Source: Clostridiales bacterium
GTDB lineage: Bacteria; Bacillota; Clostridia; Oscillospirales; Acutalibacteraceae
Direction of reading: 5' to 3'
DNA: 12,194 nucleotides
Assembly: GCA_019416395.1 (NCBI GenBank)
Contig: DXXH01000033.1
Location: forward strand, 1-12,194
The notes below the pieces were generated by a model. It did no database searches, was not told the DNA's origin, and saw nothing but the letters and a program-made list of their open reading frames with translations. The translations under genes and the position numbers were made by a program. Position 1 is the stretch's first letter; every line of letters starts with the position of its first letter. Positions 5,145-12,194 of the stretch are shown one piece after another.

Positions 5145-7658
5145 ATGACATACCGTTTTAACGGATTTACGGAAAAAGCCAACAACGCCATGAACTTGGC
5201 CATTGCTTCCGCTGAGGAGCTGGGCCACGATTACGTGGGAAGCGAACACGTGATGCTGGGGTTGTTAAAAGAAGGCACAGGCGTGGCATACACTGTGCTG
5301 AATAAAATGGGAATTACTGCGGAAGCCTACGAAAAGCTGATCCGGGAGCGAATTGGAGCAGGCGAACCCACGTCTCTTTCGCCCGACGATTTTACCCCTC
5401 GTACCAAACGGATTCTGCAGGTGGCCGCTGTGGCGGGAGCCCAGCTTCACAACGCCTATGTAGGCACGGAGCATTTGCTCATCGCTATCATTGAGGACGG
5501 CCAAAGCTACGCCATGCGGTTTTTGCAGATTTTGGGCGCCGATCCCAACCGGATTATCTCCGAGCTGTCTTCCATGCTGAATAACACCTCGTTTGGAAGC
5601 AAAGGGGAAACCCATGGAGCCGGCGGGGAAGACGGCAAGCAGGAAGGAAAAGCTCTGGAGCAGTTTGGCCGGGATCTGACCCAGCTGGCGGCTCAAGGGA
5701 AAATTGATCCTGTGATTGGCCGTCAGACAGAAATTGAACGTGTAATTCAGATCCTTTGCCGCCGTACCAAAAACAATCCTGTGCTGATTGGCGAGCCTGG
5801 CGTAGGCAAAACCGCTGTGGCGGAAGGCTTGGCTTTAAAGATCCAGGCCGGGGAAGTGCCGGAGCTGTTGAAGAATAAGCGTTTGATCTCTTTGGATCTG
5901 ACGGGTATGGTGGCAGGCACAAAATACCGTGGCGATTTTGAGGAACGAATCAAGAGTGCCATTGACGAAGTAAAAGCCGACGGCAACATCATCTTGTTTA
6001 TTGATGAGCTGCACACCATTATTGGTGCTGGTGCGGCGGAAGGTTCGGCAGACGCTGCCAATATCTTGAAGCCTGCTCTGGCCCGTGGAGATTTCCAGGT
6101 GATTGGCGCTACCACCATCAACGAGTACCGGAAGCACATTGAAAAGGATGCGGCTTTGGAACGTCGGTTCCAGCCTGTAATGGTAGGGGAGCCTTCCGAA
6201 GAGGAAGCTGTGGAGATCCTGAAAGGCTTGAAAGACCGGTATGAGGCCCATCACAAGGTGCAGATTACCGATGAAGCCATTGAAGCAGCCGTAAAACTTT
6301 CCGCCCGGTATATTGCGGACCGATTCCTGCCGGACAAAGCCATTGACCTGATCGATGAAGCAGCATCTCGTGTACGGTTGCGTACTTTTACTGCTCCTGA
6401 GAATCTTCAGGAACTGGAAAAGAAAATCAAGGACATTGAGATCGATAAGGCTGCGGCTGTCAACGCCCAAGATTTTGAGCGGGCTGCTTCGCTCCGTGAC
6501 AAGGAGAAGGAGCTTCAGGAACAACTGGAGCGCGCCAAGGACGAGTGGAGCGCCAAGAACGAACGCAGCAACAGCATCGTGGTACCGGGGGATATTGCGG
6601 ATATTGTGTCTATGTGGACCGGTGTGCCCGTATCCCAGCTTACTGAGGAAGAAAGCCAGCGGCTGCTCCGTTTGGAAGACACTTTGCACAAGCGTGTGAT
6701 CGGTCAGGATGAGGCAGTTACCGCCATTGCCAAGGCAATCCGCCGTGGCCGTGTGGGTTTGAAGGATAAGAACCGTCCTATTGGATCCTTTATCTTCTTA
6801 GGGCCTACAGGCGTAGGTAAAACAGAGTTGTGCAAAGCCCTTGCGGAAGCCATGTTTGGCGACGAAAAGGCTATGGTCCGGTTTGATATGTCCGAATACA
6901 TGGAAAAGCATACTGTTTCCCGTCTGGTTGGTTCTCCTCCCGGATACGTGGGCTTTGACGAAGGCGGTCAGCTGACAGAAGCCGTGCGCACCAAGCCTTA
7001 TTCCGTTGTGCTGTTTGATGAGATCGAAAAGGCCCACCCGGATGTGTTCAATATCCTGCTGCAAATCTTGGAAGATGGCCGTGTGACCGATTCCCAGGGC
7101 AAAACAGTGGACTTTAAGAACACCGTGATCATCATGACGTCCAACGTGGGCGCAAGATTGATTACCGACAAGCAAAAGAGCTTGGGCTTTACTCAGGAGG
7201 CCGATGGTGAAACGGCTGAGGAAGCGGATTTTGAAAAGACGAAAGAACTGGTTATGGGCGAATTGAAAGCCCTGTTCCGTCCGGAGTTCCTGAACCGTGT
7301 GGACGACATTATCGTGTTCCATAAGCTGACCAAGGAAGACACCGCTAAGATCGCTGAGAAGATGCTTTCTACCTTGAAGCAGAAGCTCCAGGATATGGAC
7401 ATTGCCATGGAGTTTACCAAAGCAGCTGTTGAGGCGGTGGCGGAAAAGGGATACGATCCCAACTATGGCGCCCGTCCTTTGCGCCGGGTGATCCAAAGCC
7501 AGGTGGAAGATCCTATCTCGGAGAAGATGCTGGAAGGCGCTGTTACAGCCAACAAGTCGTATCGTTGTGATTACGTTGACGGCAAGTTCGTTTTCGAGCC
7601 AGCGGAGACTGCTGAAAGCACTTCGGAAAATACTTCGGAAACCGCGCAACAAAACTAA
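5145..7658 (+). CDS. clpC: ClpC, AAA+ unfoldase of the ClpCP protease
   Basis: A Hsp100/ClpC ATPase of 837 residues that unfolds substrates, including arginine-phosphorylated ones, and feeds them to ClpP. Domain order: two Clp_N repeats (about 1-145), AAA1 with Walker A GEPGVGKT (216-223), Walker B IILFIDE (282-288) and arginines in LERRFQ (338-343), a coiled M-domain with a UVR-like stretch (about 440-475), then AAA2 with GPTGVGKT (553-560) and VVLFDE (621-626). LGF (680-682) is the hydrophobic tripeptide expected to dock into ClpP. The C-terminal tail is Ser/Thr/Glu-rich. ATG 5145 is preferred, with AAGGAG (5131-5136) eight bases upstream; an in-frame GTG at 5136 overlaps mcsB and that ribosome binding site. 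Last gene of the operon, followed by a terminator. Confidence 0.97.
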   Translation: MTYRFNGFTEKANNAMNLAIASAEELGHDYVGSEHVMLGLLKEGTGVAYTVLNKMGITAEAYEKLIRERIGAGEPTSLSPDDFTPRTKRILQVAAVAGAQLHNAYVGTEHLLIAIIEDGQSYAMRFLQILGADPNRIISELSSMLNNTSFGSKGETHGAGGEDGKQEGKALEQFGRDLTQLAAQGKIDPVIGRQTEIERVIQILCRRTKNNPVLIGEPGVGKTAVAEGLALKIQAGEVPELLKNKRLISLDLTGMVAGTKYRGDFEERIKSAIDEVKADGNIILFIDELHTIIGAGAAEGSADAANILKPALARGDFQVIGATTINEYRKHIEKDAALERRFQPVMVGEPSEEEAVEILKGLKDRYEAHHKVQITDEAIEAAVKLSARYIADRFLPDKAIDLIDEAASRVRLRTFTAPENLQELEKKIKDIEIDKAAAVNAQDFERAASLRDKEKELQEQLERAKDEWSAKNERSNSIVVPGDIADIVSMWTGVPVSQLTEEESQRLLRLEDTLHKRVIGQDEAVTAIAKAIRRGRVGLKDKNRPIGSFIFLGPTGVGKTELCKALAEAMFGDEKAMVRFDMSEYMEKHTVSRLVGSPPGYVGFDEGGQLTEAVRTKPYSVVLFDEIEKAHPDVFNILLQILEDGRVTDSQGKTVDFKNTVIIMTSNVGARLITDKQKSLGFTQEADGETAEEADFEKTKELVMGELKALFRPEFLNRVDDIIVFHKLTKEDTAKIAEKMLSTLKQKLQDMDIAMEFTKAAVEAVAEKGYDPNYGARPLRRVIQSQVEDPISEKMLEGAVTANKSYRCDYVDGKFVFEPAETAESTSENTSETAQQN

Positions 7659-7694
7659 GATGTTTCAATCCTCCTATAAACATTGCTAACTAAC

Positions 7695-7737
7695 AAAATG
7701 CCCGACTCAGGAATTGGCTCCTGAGCCGGGCATTTTT
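7695..7737. terminator. Bidirectional terminator between clpC and the S1 gene
   Basis: AAAATGCCCG-A-CTCAGGA (7695-7712) pairs with TCCTGAG-C-CGGGCATTTT (7719-7736) around a six-base loop, with a single mismatch. T runs flank both sides. It ends the heat-shock operon. On the - strand it begins at the stop codon of the S1-domain gene, so the two genes converge on it. Confidence 0.9.
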
Positions 7738-8662
7738 ATCGTTTAAAGTAAGTGGCAATATGTTTTTCGCATTGCGGGGGCGAGTAGACGAATTCGTCCA
7801 TGTGATCCCCTTGGAAAAAGTAGTCTGGGGGAGAAGGTTTCCGAGGCTCTGGGTCAAACGTCTCAATGATGATGAGCTTTACTTTCATTCTGCTGGGAAG
7901 AATGCTTTTGATAAAGACACTTGCCTGCTGCCCCGGATATACATTTTCTTTAACTTCCGCCAGCCCGGCCAGGTTGGGAGTCAGTTCCACGAAAACTCCG
8001 TAGCTTTCCATACTGCGGATAATGCCTCCCACAGTCTCACCGGGACGGAACCGGTTAGCGTTCTCCTCCCAGGTTCCCAAAAGCTCTTTGTGGGACAATG
8101 TAACCCGGCTTTTCTCTCGGCATTTTACAACAGCGCGAATATCCATGCCCACCAGAAACCGTTCTCTGGGGTGTTCGATCCGGGATACGGAAATGGAGTC
8201 AATGGGCAGTAAGGAAACGATCCCACAACCGATGTCGGCGAATACGCCAAAAGGTTCGATGTGGGTGACCCTGGCGTCAATCACATCGCCAGGGGAAAGC
8301 GCATAGATAAACTCCTCACGGCACTTTTCCTGCGCCGCCCTTCGCGAGAGCAGGGCGGTGATTCGGCCGTATTCGTCCCGGATAAAATCCTGTACCAAAA
8401 AGCATACCGGCCGGTTTACCCGGGACAGAATGGCAATATCCCGCACCGTACCGTCACGTATGCCAATGGCGCCTTCTTCCCGGGGGATCAGCCCCCGCAT
8501 GAACTTTAGATCCACGATAAGGTTGTGTTTTGAGTCGCACATCACCGCTTTCGCCTCAAGGATTTTTCCGTCCCGCATGGCTTCGGCCAGGGAAGCGGGT
8601 GTCTGGAGTGACGCCCTGTTTTCAAAGGTATTGATCAAGTGACCTTCCGGATGAAACTGCAT
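7736..8662 (-). CDS. S1 RNA-binding domain protein (RpsA-like, three S1 domains)
   Basis: A 308-residue cytosolic protein with three OB-fold S1-type regions: a diverged one at about 31-118, a clear one at 123-196 (PGDVIDARVTHIEPFGVFADI) and another at 207-270 (PGETVGGIIRSMESYGVFVEL). The last about 38 residues form a Pro-rich tail ending CEKHIATYFKR. Proteins of this kind in clostridia are often labelled 30S ribosomal protein S1 or S1-domain protein; it is shorter than a full bacterial RpsA. RNA binding is expected, but ribosome association is inference. I prefer ATG 8662 because AGAAAGGAAG lies about eight bases upstream; a TTG at 8686 would add eight residues. Its TAA touches the terminator stem. 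It is divergent from the cyclophilin gene. Confidence 0.85.
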   Translation of the reverse strand: MQFHPEGHLINTFENRASLQTPASLAEAMRDGKILEAKAVMCDSKHNLIVDLKFMRGLIPREEGAIGIRDGTVRDIAILSRVNRPVCFLVQDFIRDEYGRITALLSRRAAQEKCREEFIYALSPGDVIDARVTHIEPFGVFADIGCGIVSLLPIDSISVSRIEHPRERFLVGMDIRAVVKCREKSRVTLSHKELLGTWEENANRFRPGETVGGIIRSMESYGVFVELTPNLAGLAEVKENVYPGQQASVFIKSILPSRMKVKLIIIETFDPEPRKPSPPDYFFQGDHMDEFVYSPPQCEKHIATYFKR

Positions 8663-8795
8663 TTTCTGTTCTTCCTTTCTCTGCAAGGGCAGCCCATGTT
8701 TTTAGCGGGCCAGGGCGTTTGCAAACCCAGTCGCCCTCTTCCCGTGATACAAACATGTATATGTCCAGCGAAAAAGGAAAATGCCCTCTGATACC
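8663..8795 (-). other. 5' leader region of the S1-domain gene
   Basis: The upstream region of the S1 gene contains a perfect ten-base palindrome GTTTGCAAAC (8717-8726) within the possible arms GGGCG (8713-8717) and CGCCC (8732-8736), plus GCCC/GGGC pairs nearer the gene. I could not find a convincing -35/-10 pair on the - strand; TATACA around 8755-8760 is a weak -10 candidate. No coding region is supported here. Confidence 0.3.
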
Positions 8796-8824
8796 TTGCA
8801 TCTTTCCTCCATTTAAGGTACAAT
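8796..8824 (+). promoter_or_regulatory. Candidate promoter of the cyclophilin gene
   Basis: TTGCAT (8796-8801), 17 bases, TACAAT (8819-8824). The -10 is good and the -35 is weak (three of six). It lies about 65 bases before the start codon. A small hairpin, TGCCC/GGGCA (8850-8863), sits in the leader ahead of the ribosome binding site. Confidence 0.5.
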
Positions 8825-8889
8825 AGGCAACGTTACTGAACTTACCCCCTGCCCAGAAGGGCACAACGGATAAAAGAAAGGAAAAGACT

Positions 8890-9732
8890 ATGAAAAGAAC
8901 CATTCTTGCAGGGATTTCCGCCCTGTTGGCGGCCTGTTTCCTGGCAGGCTGCGGCAATTCTGGAGAAGCGTCTCCCGCAGCCACGGTCATCGGCACCACG
9001 GATACTCTGGTGGCGCAAGAAGATCTGAAACCACAGGATAACGGTAAAGAAGTTGGATATCAGCTGGATATGCCGGAAAAAGGGGAAGAAATCGCTGTAG
9101 TCACTATGAAAACAGGCGAAACATTCAAGCTTCGCTTTTTCCCTGACGAAGCTCCCAAAGCGGTGTACAACTTTAAGAAGCACGCATTGGAAGGCTACTT
9201 TGATGGCTTGACTTTTCACCGCATTATCAAAGGCTTCATGATTCAGGGCGGCGACCCTGATGGGAACGGCACAGGCGGGGAAAGCGTCTGGGGCGGTGAC
9301 TTTGAAGATGAATTCAATAAGAATCTTCTCAATATTGATGGAGCCGTAGCCATGGCTAATAGCGGCCCGAACACCAACGGAAGCCAGTTTTTCATCAATG
9401 CTACAGGTGGCTGGAACAACTCCTGGGATTATTATGAGCAGGGGTATGAGGTATACAAGGAAGACCCGGATACGTTCAACGCTTATTATGGCGGCTGGGT
9501 GGACATGGACAAGCTGACCAGCGACGTAAAAAAGCTTTATGAGGAGCACGGCGGGAATCCAACCTTGGACGGGTACTATTCCACAGCGGAGAAAGGGCAC
9601 ACGGTTTTTGCCCAAGTATTTGAAGGTATGGACAACATCATGGCTTTGTCTCAGGTGGAGACGGATACCAACGATAAGCCAGTGGAAGATGTAGTCATTC
9701 AATCCGTAGAAATTGTTCCTTACGAGGGATAA
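8890..9732 (+). CDS. Lipoprotein peptidyl-prolyl isomerase, cyclophilin type
   Basis: A 280-residue secreted lipoprotein that should catalyse cis-trans isomerisation of prolyl bonds outside the membrane. The signal peptide MKRTILAGISALLAACF is followed by lipobox LAGC with Cys21 as lipidation site. A Ser/Ala/Thr-rich linker precedes the cyclophilin core: FHRIIKGFMIQGGDP (109-123) with catalytic Arg111, MANSGPNTNGSQFFI (155-169), and HTVFAQVFEGMD (237-248). An extra stretch of about 60 residues rich in Tyr and Trp (172-234) sits where most bacterial cyclophilins have a short loop. The start ATG follows AAAGGAAAAG. The gene appears monocistronic with its own promoter and terminator. The family call is firm; the insertion's role is unknown. 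Confidence 0.92.
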   Translation: MKRTILAGISALLAACFLAGCGNSGEASPAATVIGTTDTLVAQEDLKPQDNGKEVGYQLDMPEKGEEIAVVTMKTGETFKLRFFPDEAPKAVYNFKKHALEGYFDGLTFHRIIKGFMIQGGDPDGNGTGGESVWGGDFEDEFNKNLLNIDGAVAMANSGPNTNGSQFFINATGGWNNSWDYYEQGYEVYKEDPDTFNAYYGGWVDMDKLTSDVKKLYEEHGGNPTLDGYYSTAEKGHTVFAQVFEGMDNIMALSQVETDTNDKPVEDVVIQSVEIVPYEG

Positions 9733-9742
9733 GCGTATAAGT

Positions 9743-9777
9743 AAAAAACTCCCGGACAACATGTCCGGGAGTTTTTT
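9743..9777. terminator. Bidirectional terminator between cyclophilin and rex
   Basis: AAAAAACTCCCGGACA (9743-9758) pairs with TGTCCGGGAGTTTTTT (9762-9777) over a three-base loop, leaving T runs on both strands. It lies 10 bases after the cyclophilin stop and 3 bases beyond the rex stop, so it serves both convergent genes. Confidence 0.92.
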
Positions 9778-9780
9778 GCG

Positions 9781-10431
9781 TTATTTCTCTTCTTGTTCCG
9801 CCAGTGCCAGCTTATAGGAAAGGGTCATCAAACTGTCGTTCATATGTACGTTTTCCACAATGGCATCCGGGTGCTTCAACGTAATATCATAGTGGCTGAA
9901 ATTCCAAAAAGAATGGATCCCCAAACCATAAAGCTCATCGGAAACAGTCTCCACATATTCCCGAGGGACACAAAGAATGGCCATTAATGGTTGGTGTTCT
10001 TCATAAAACTCTTTCACCGAAGCGTAATCTAAAATTTCATGACCACTGATTTTTCCTCCGATTACCCGCTTGGCGTTGTCAAAAATCCCGATCAGTGTAA
10101 ACCCAAGCTGCTCAAAGGGCATATGTCCAGCAATGGCTTTCCCTAAGTTGCCAGCGCCAACCAAAATACAGGGGTGGCGTTTTTGAATCCCAAGAATTTT
10201 CTCAATTTCCCCGCAGAGCTGGGCTACGTTATAGCCATCCCCCTGCTGGCCAAAACCGCCAAAACAATTGAAGTCCTGCCGGATTTGGGAAGCTGTAAAG
10301 CCCATCATTTGGGAAAGCTCTTTTGAGGAAATACGGGTTTCGCCTTTCTTGCTCAGTTCGGTAAGAAACCGGTAATACCGGGGAAGACGGCGAATTACTG
10401 ACATGGAGACATTCTGTTTCTTCTGTATCAT
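9781..10431 (-). CDS. rex: Rex, redox-sensing transcriptional repressor
   Basis: A 216-residue Rex-family repressor that senses NADH/NAD+ and normally represses fermentation and reoxidation genes until NADH rises. An N-terminal winged helix includes RRLPRYYRFL (14-23) and TASQIRQDFNCFGGFG (46-61). A Rossmann domain follows, with GAGNLG (92-97) and Asp118 in IFDNAKR, the acidic residue that favours NADH over NADPH. The C-terminal helix (about 200-212) is the usual domain-swap helix. ATG 10431-10429 has AGGAAG ten bases upstream; Met10 is a less likely start. It lies 41 bases after icd on the same strand and may be read both from icd and from its own promoter. Confidence 0.95.
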   Translation of the reverse strand: MIQKKQNVSMSVIRRLPRYYRFLTELSKKGETRISSKELSQMMGFTASQIRQDFNCFGGFGQQGDGYNVAQLCGEIEKILGIQKRHPCILVGAGNLGKAIAGHMPFEQLGFTLIGIFDNAKRVIGGKISGHEILDYASVKEFYEEHQPLMAILCVPREYVETVSDELYGLGIHSFWNFSHYDITLKHPDAIVENVHMNDSLMTLSYKLALAEQEEK

Positions 10432-10471
10432 AATTTGGATACTTCCTGTAGATCAAATTTTATAAAATAGA

Positions 10472-10501
10472 TTTATAGCATCTCCCGCAAATTTTCGTCA
10501 A
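10472..10501 (-). promoter_or_regulatory. Candidate internal promoter for rex, within the end of icd
   Basis: On the - strand TTGACG (10501-10496), 18 bases, TATAAA (10477-10472). It overlaps the last codons of icd. A perfect twelve-base palindrome ATTTTATAAAAT (10457-10468) lies just downstream at the expected transcription start and could be an operator, though it is not a Rex consensus site. Confidence 0.5.
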
Positions 10502-11690
10502 CCGCTCGGAGAAATCCTTCTGTATCCACCTTGTGGATTTCCGGCAGGGTAGACATGGCTGCCAAGTCTCCGGTCATCACACCGGACTCGATAGTGGAAA
10601 TAGTAGCGGCTTCCAACTTGTCGGCAAATTCCATCAGCTGAGCGTTACCATCCAGCTCCCCGCGCTTCCGCAGAGCACCGCTCCAGGCGAAAATCGTGGC
10701 CACGGAATTGGTAGATGTGATTTCGCCCTTCAGGTATTTGTAATAGTGGCGCTGAACCGTACCATGAGCCGCTTCGTATTCGTAAGTACCGTCGGGAGAG
10801 ACAAGGACAGAGGTCATCATAGCAAGACTGCCAAAGGCAGTGGCGATCATATCACTCATCACATCGCCGTCGTAATTCTTGCAAGCCCAAATGAAGCCGC
10901 CCTCGCTGCGGATTACCCGGGCTACCGCATCATCGATCAAAGTATAAAAATATTCGATCCCGGCTTTTTGGAATTTTTCTGCATACTCTTTGTCGTAGAT
11001 TTCCTGGAAGATATCCTTGAACCGGTGGTCGTATTTTTTAGAGATGGTATCTTTTGTGGCAAACCAAAGATCCTGCTTCATGTCCAACGCAAAATTAAAG
11101 CAAGACCTGGCAAAGCTTTCGATGCTCTTGTCAATATTGTGCAGGCCCTGAATGATGCCGGGGGTGTCAAAATCGTGGATCAAATACTTTTCCTCTGAGC
11201 CGTCGGCCTTGGTGACCAACAATTCCGCTTTAGCTCCCGCCGGAACTGTGGCTTCCACATTTTTATACACATCACCGTAAGCGTGACGGGCGATGGTGAT
11301 AGGCTTGCGCCAGCCGGGAATAAAGGGGGTGATTCCCCGTACTAAAATGGGAGTACGGAACACGGTGCCGTCCAACAGCGCACGGATCGTGCCGTTGGGG
11401 GATTTCCACATCTCTTTCAAGTGGTACTCTTCCATACGGGCTGCATTAGGCGTAATGGTGGCGCACTTTACAGCAACGCCGTATTTCTTTGTGGCCATAG
11501 CGGAATCCACCGTTACCTGATCGCTGGTCTGGTCGCGATATTCCAGACCCAGGTCATAATATTCGGTGTTCAGATCCACGTAGGGGAGCAGCAGGATTTC
11601 CTTAATCATCTTCCAGATGACGCGGGTCATCTCGTCGCCGTCCATCTCCACCAAAGGTGTTTTCATGGGTATTTTTTGAAACTCTGCCAT
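10473..11690 (-). CDS. icd: NADP-dependent isocitrate dehydrogenase, eukaryotic-like homodimeric type
   Basis: A 405-residue enzyme converting isocitrate and NADP+ to 2-oxoglutarate, CO2 and NADPH, supplying the carbon skeleton for glutamate. It belongs to the subfamily that includes human IDH1/2, rather than the E. coli Icd type. Seen here: MDGDEMTRVIW (16-26), substrate residues Thr78, SPNGTIR (97-103), Arg112 and Arg135 in ARHAYGD, metal ligands in KNYDGDVMSD (271-280), and HGTVQRHY (309-316), where Arg314 and His315 bind the NADP phosphate. ATG 11690-11688 has AAAGGAG nine bases upstream; a longer open frame to 11780 has no family match and is leader. Strong promoter upstream; rex follows 41 bases later. 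Complete. Confidence 0.96.
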   Translation of the reverse strand: MAEFQKIPMKTPLVEMDGDEMTRVIWKMIKEILLLPYVDLNTEYYDLGLEYRDQTSDQVTVDSAMATKKYGVAVKCATITPNAARMEEYHLKEMWKSPNGTIRALLDGTVFRTPILVRGITPFIPGWRKPITIARHAYGDVYKNVEATVPAGAKAELLVTKADGSEEKYLIHDFDTPGIIQGLHNIDKSIESFARSCFNFALDMKQDLWFATKDTISKKYDHRFKDIFQEIYDKEYAEKFQKAGIEYFYTLIDDAVARVIRSEGGFIWACKNYDGDVMSDMIATAFGSLAMMTSVLVSPDGTYEYEAAHGTVQRHYYKYLKGEITSTNSVATIFAWSGALRKRGELDGNAQLMEFADKLEAATISTIESGVMTGDLAAMSTLPEIHKVDTEGFLRAVDENLREML

Positions 11691-11869
11691 GGTCGTCTTC
11701 TCCTTTATACGATGTTTTTTAATCTTTGTTGGACTGGGAAATTTCCATGTTTTTCTGAGAAAACCAGGCTCAATAGGCAATATCTGCCATCTTCTGAAAT
11801 CCAGCTGGAAAAATCCCGGTGCGGTTTGCGGTATGCTTTTCTACACTAAAGAATAAAACTATAACAAAC
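11691..11869 (-). other. Long 5' leader of icd
   Basis: About 170 bases separate the predicted transcription start from the icd start codon. The leader has small palindromes, TCCAGCTGGA (11800-11809) and GGAAATTTCC (11737-11746), and a short TTTTC/GAAAA hairpin (11751-11763). I recognise no known riboswitch or T-box here and see no supported gene. Confidence 0.35.
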
Positions 11870-11898
11870 ATTATCGCCTAAAATGGGCTTACTGTCAA
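11870..11898 (-). promoter_or_regulatory. SigA promoter of icd
   Basis: On the - strand a perfect TTGACA (11898-11893), 17 bases, then GATAAT (11875-11870). This is the strongest promoter-like sequence at this end of the window. It lies between the AEC carrier stop and icd, so icd is probably transcribed independently of the carrier. Confidence 0.8.
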
Positions 11899-11936
11899 TG
11901 TTTTGTGGTTTATTTTCAAAAAGAAGTTCCAATTTT

Positions 11937-12194
11937 TTAGAAAAAGGCCAGTTCTTTTAAGAGAAAAATTAACAAAAACATGGTGCCGATGGAAAAGATA
12001 GAGCTAAACACCACCAGTTGTCCCGCCAGTTTATCATCACCGCCCATCTGCTGAGCCATGGTAAAGGACGATACTGCAATGGGCGCTCCAAATACGGTGA
12101 GAAGGACCGCCAAGGGAGCTCCGCGAAAGCCCAGCAGTAAAGCGATTCCCAAAAACAGTGCGGGAAAAACCAGGAGTTTGGCAGCTAAAACAAC
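11937..12194 (-). CDS. AEC-family (auxin efflux carrier-like) transporter, C-terminal fragment
   Basis: The right edge cuts this gene. The visible 85 residues end at TAA 11939-11937. They form the last hydrophobic segments of a membrane carrier with the pattern GAPIAVSSFTMAQQMGGDDKLAGQ and then a final helix IGTMFLLIFLL, the typical C-terminus of AEC-family permeases (PF03547). Bacterial members often carry malate, other carboxylates or auxin-like acids. Proximity to isocitrate dehydrogenase would suit a carboxylate substrate, but that is inference. I see no clear intrinsic terminator between its stop and the icd promoter. Confidence 0.82.
   Translation of the reverse strand, partial: VVLAAKLLVFPALFLGIALLLGFRGAPLAVLLTVFGAPIAVSSFTMAQQMGGDDKLAGQLVVFSSIFSIGTMFLLIFLLKELAFF

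Noticed and set aside
5835..7652. Two 284-codon - strand frames (5835-6689 and 6798-7652) inside clpC
   Set aside because: They are shadows of the clpC codon usage. ClpC is complete with all motifs and leaves no room for an antisense gene with independent support.
8635..8823. 62-codon - strand frame in the S1/cyclophilin intergenic region
   Set aside because: It overlaps the start of the S1 gene in another frame, has no family resemblance, and GC-rich hairpins explain the openness.
11691..11780. 30-residue N-terminal extension of isocitrate dehydrogenase
   Set aside because: The ATG at 11690 has a clear AAAGGAG and matches the family start; the extension is not conserved-looking.

Overview
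The window looks like a chromosomal segment of a low- to mid-GC Firmicute, most likely a spore-forming Clostridia (Oscillospiraceae/Ruminococcaceae-like). The main reasons are the ctsR-mcsA-mcsB-clpC heat-shock operon with consensus CtsR heptad operators, a Rex redox repressor, a tiny Cys/Gly-rich protein of the YjcZ-like type, AGGAGG-type ribosome binding sites and tight U-tailed terminators. The genus is inference. No RNA genes, insertion sequences, CRISPR arrays or phage genes were seen.

Left end (1-2679, + strand): the C-terminal end of an HD-domain hydrolase is followed 18 bases later by an ABC exporter. The exporter is an ATPase (258-1412) and a six-helix ABC-2/NatB-like permease (1174-2229). 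These two genes overlap by 239 bases in different frames. The shared DNA is purine-rich and carries 42-base repeats. It encodes an acidic tail on the ATPase and a basic cytosolic leader on the permease. A separate promoter then drives a small TSCPD-domain four-cysteine protein, which ends at a bidirectional terminator. On the other side of that terminator, on the - strand, is a 42-residue cysteine-rich peptide gene.

Centre (2980-7737, + strand): the protein quality-control operon. CtsR represses it, McsA activates the arginine kinase McsB, McsB phosphorylates CtsR and damaged proteins on arginine, and ClpC (with a ClpP encoded elsewhere) unfolds them for degradation. One -35/-10 promoter is bracketed by two CtsR operators, and the genes are tightly spaced or overlapping.

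Right part (7736-12194): a three-S1-domain RNA-binding protein (- strand) is divergent from a lipoprotein cyclophilin (+ strand). The cyclophilin converges, through a bidirectional terminator, on icd-rex (- strand). This pair is a homodimeric NADP isocitrate dehydrogenase and the NADH-sensing repressor Rex. The window ends inside an AEC-family carrier gene (- strand).

Most of the window is ordinary housekeeping. The parts most worth a second look are the dual-frame overlap with opposite-charge tails, the degenerate ATPase motifs, the cysteine-rich peptide with a sigmaK-like promoter, and the out-of-frame start codon just ahead of ctsR.
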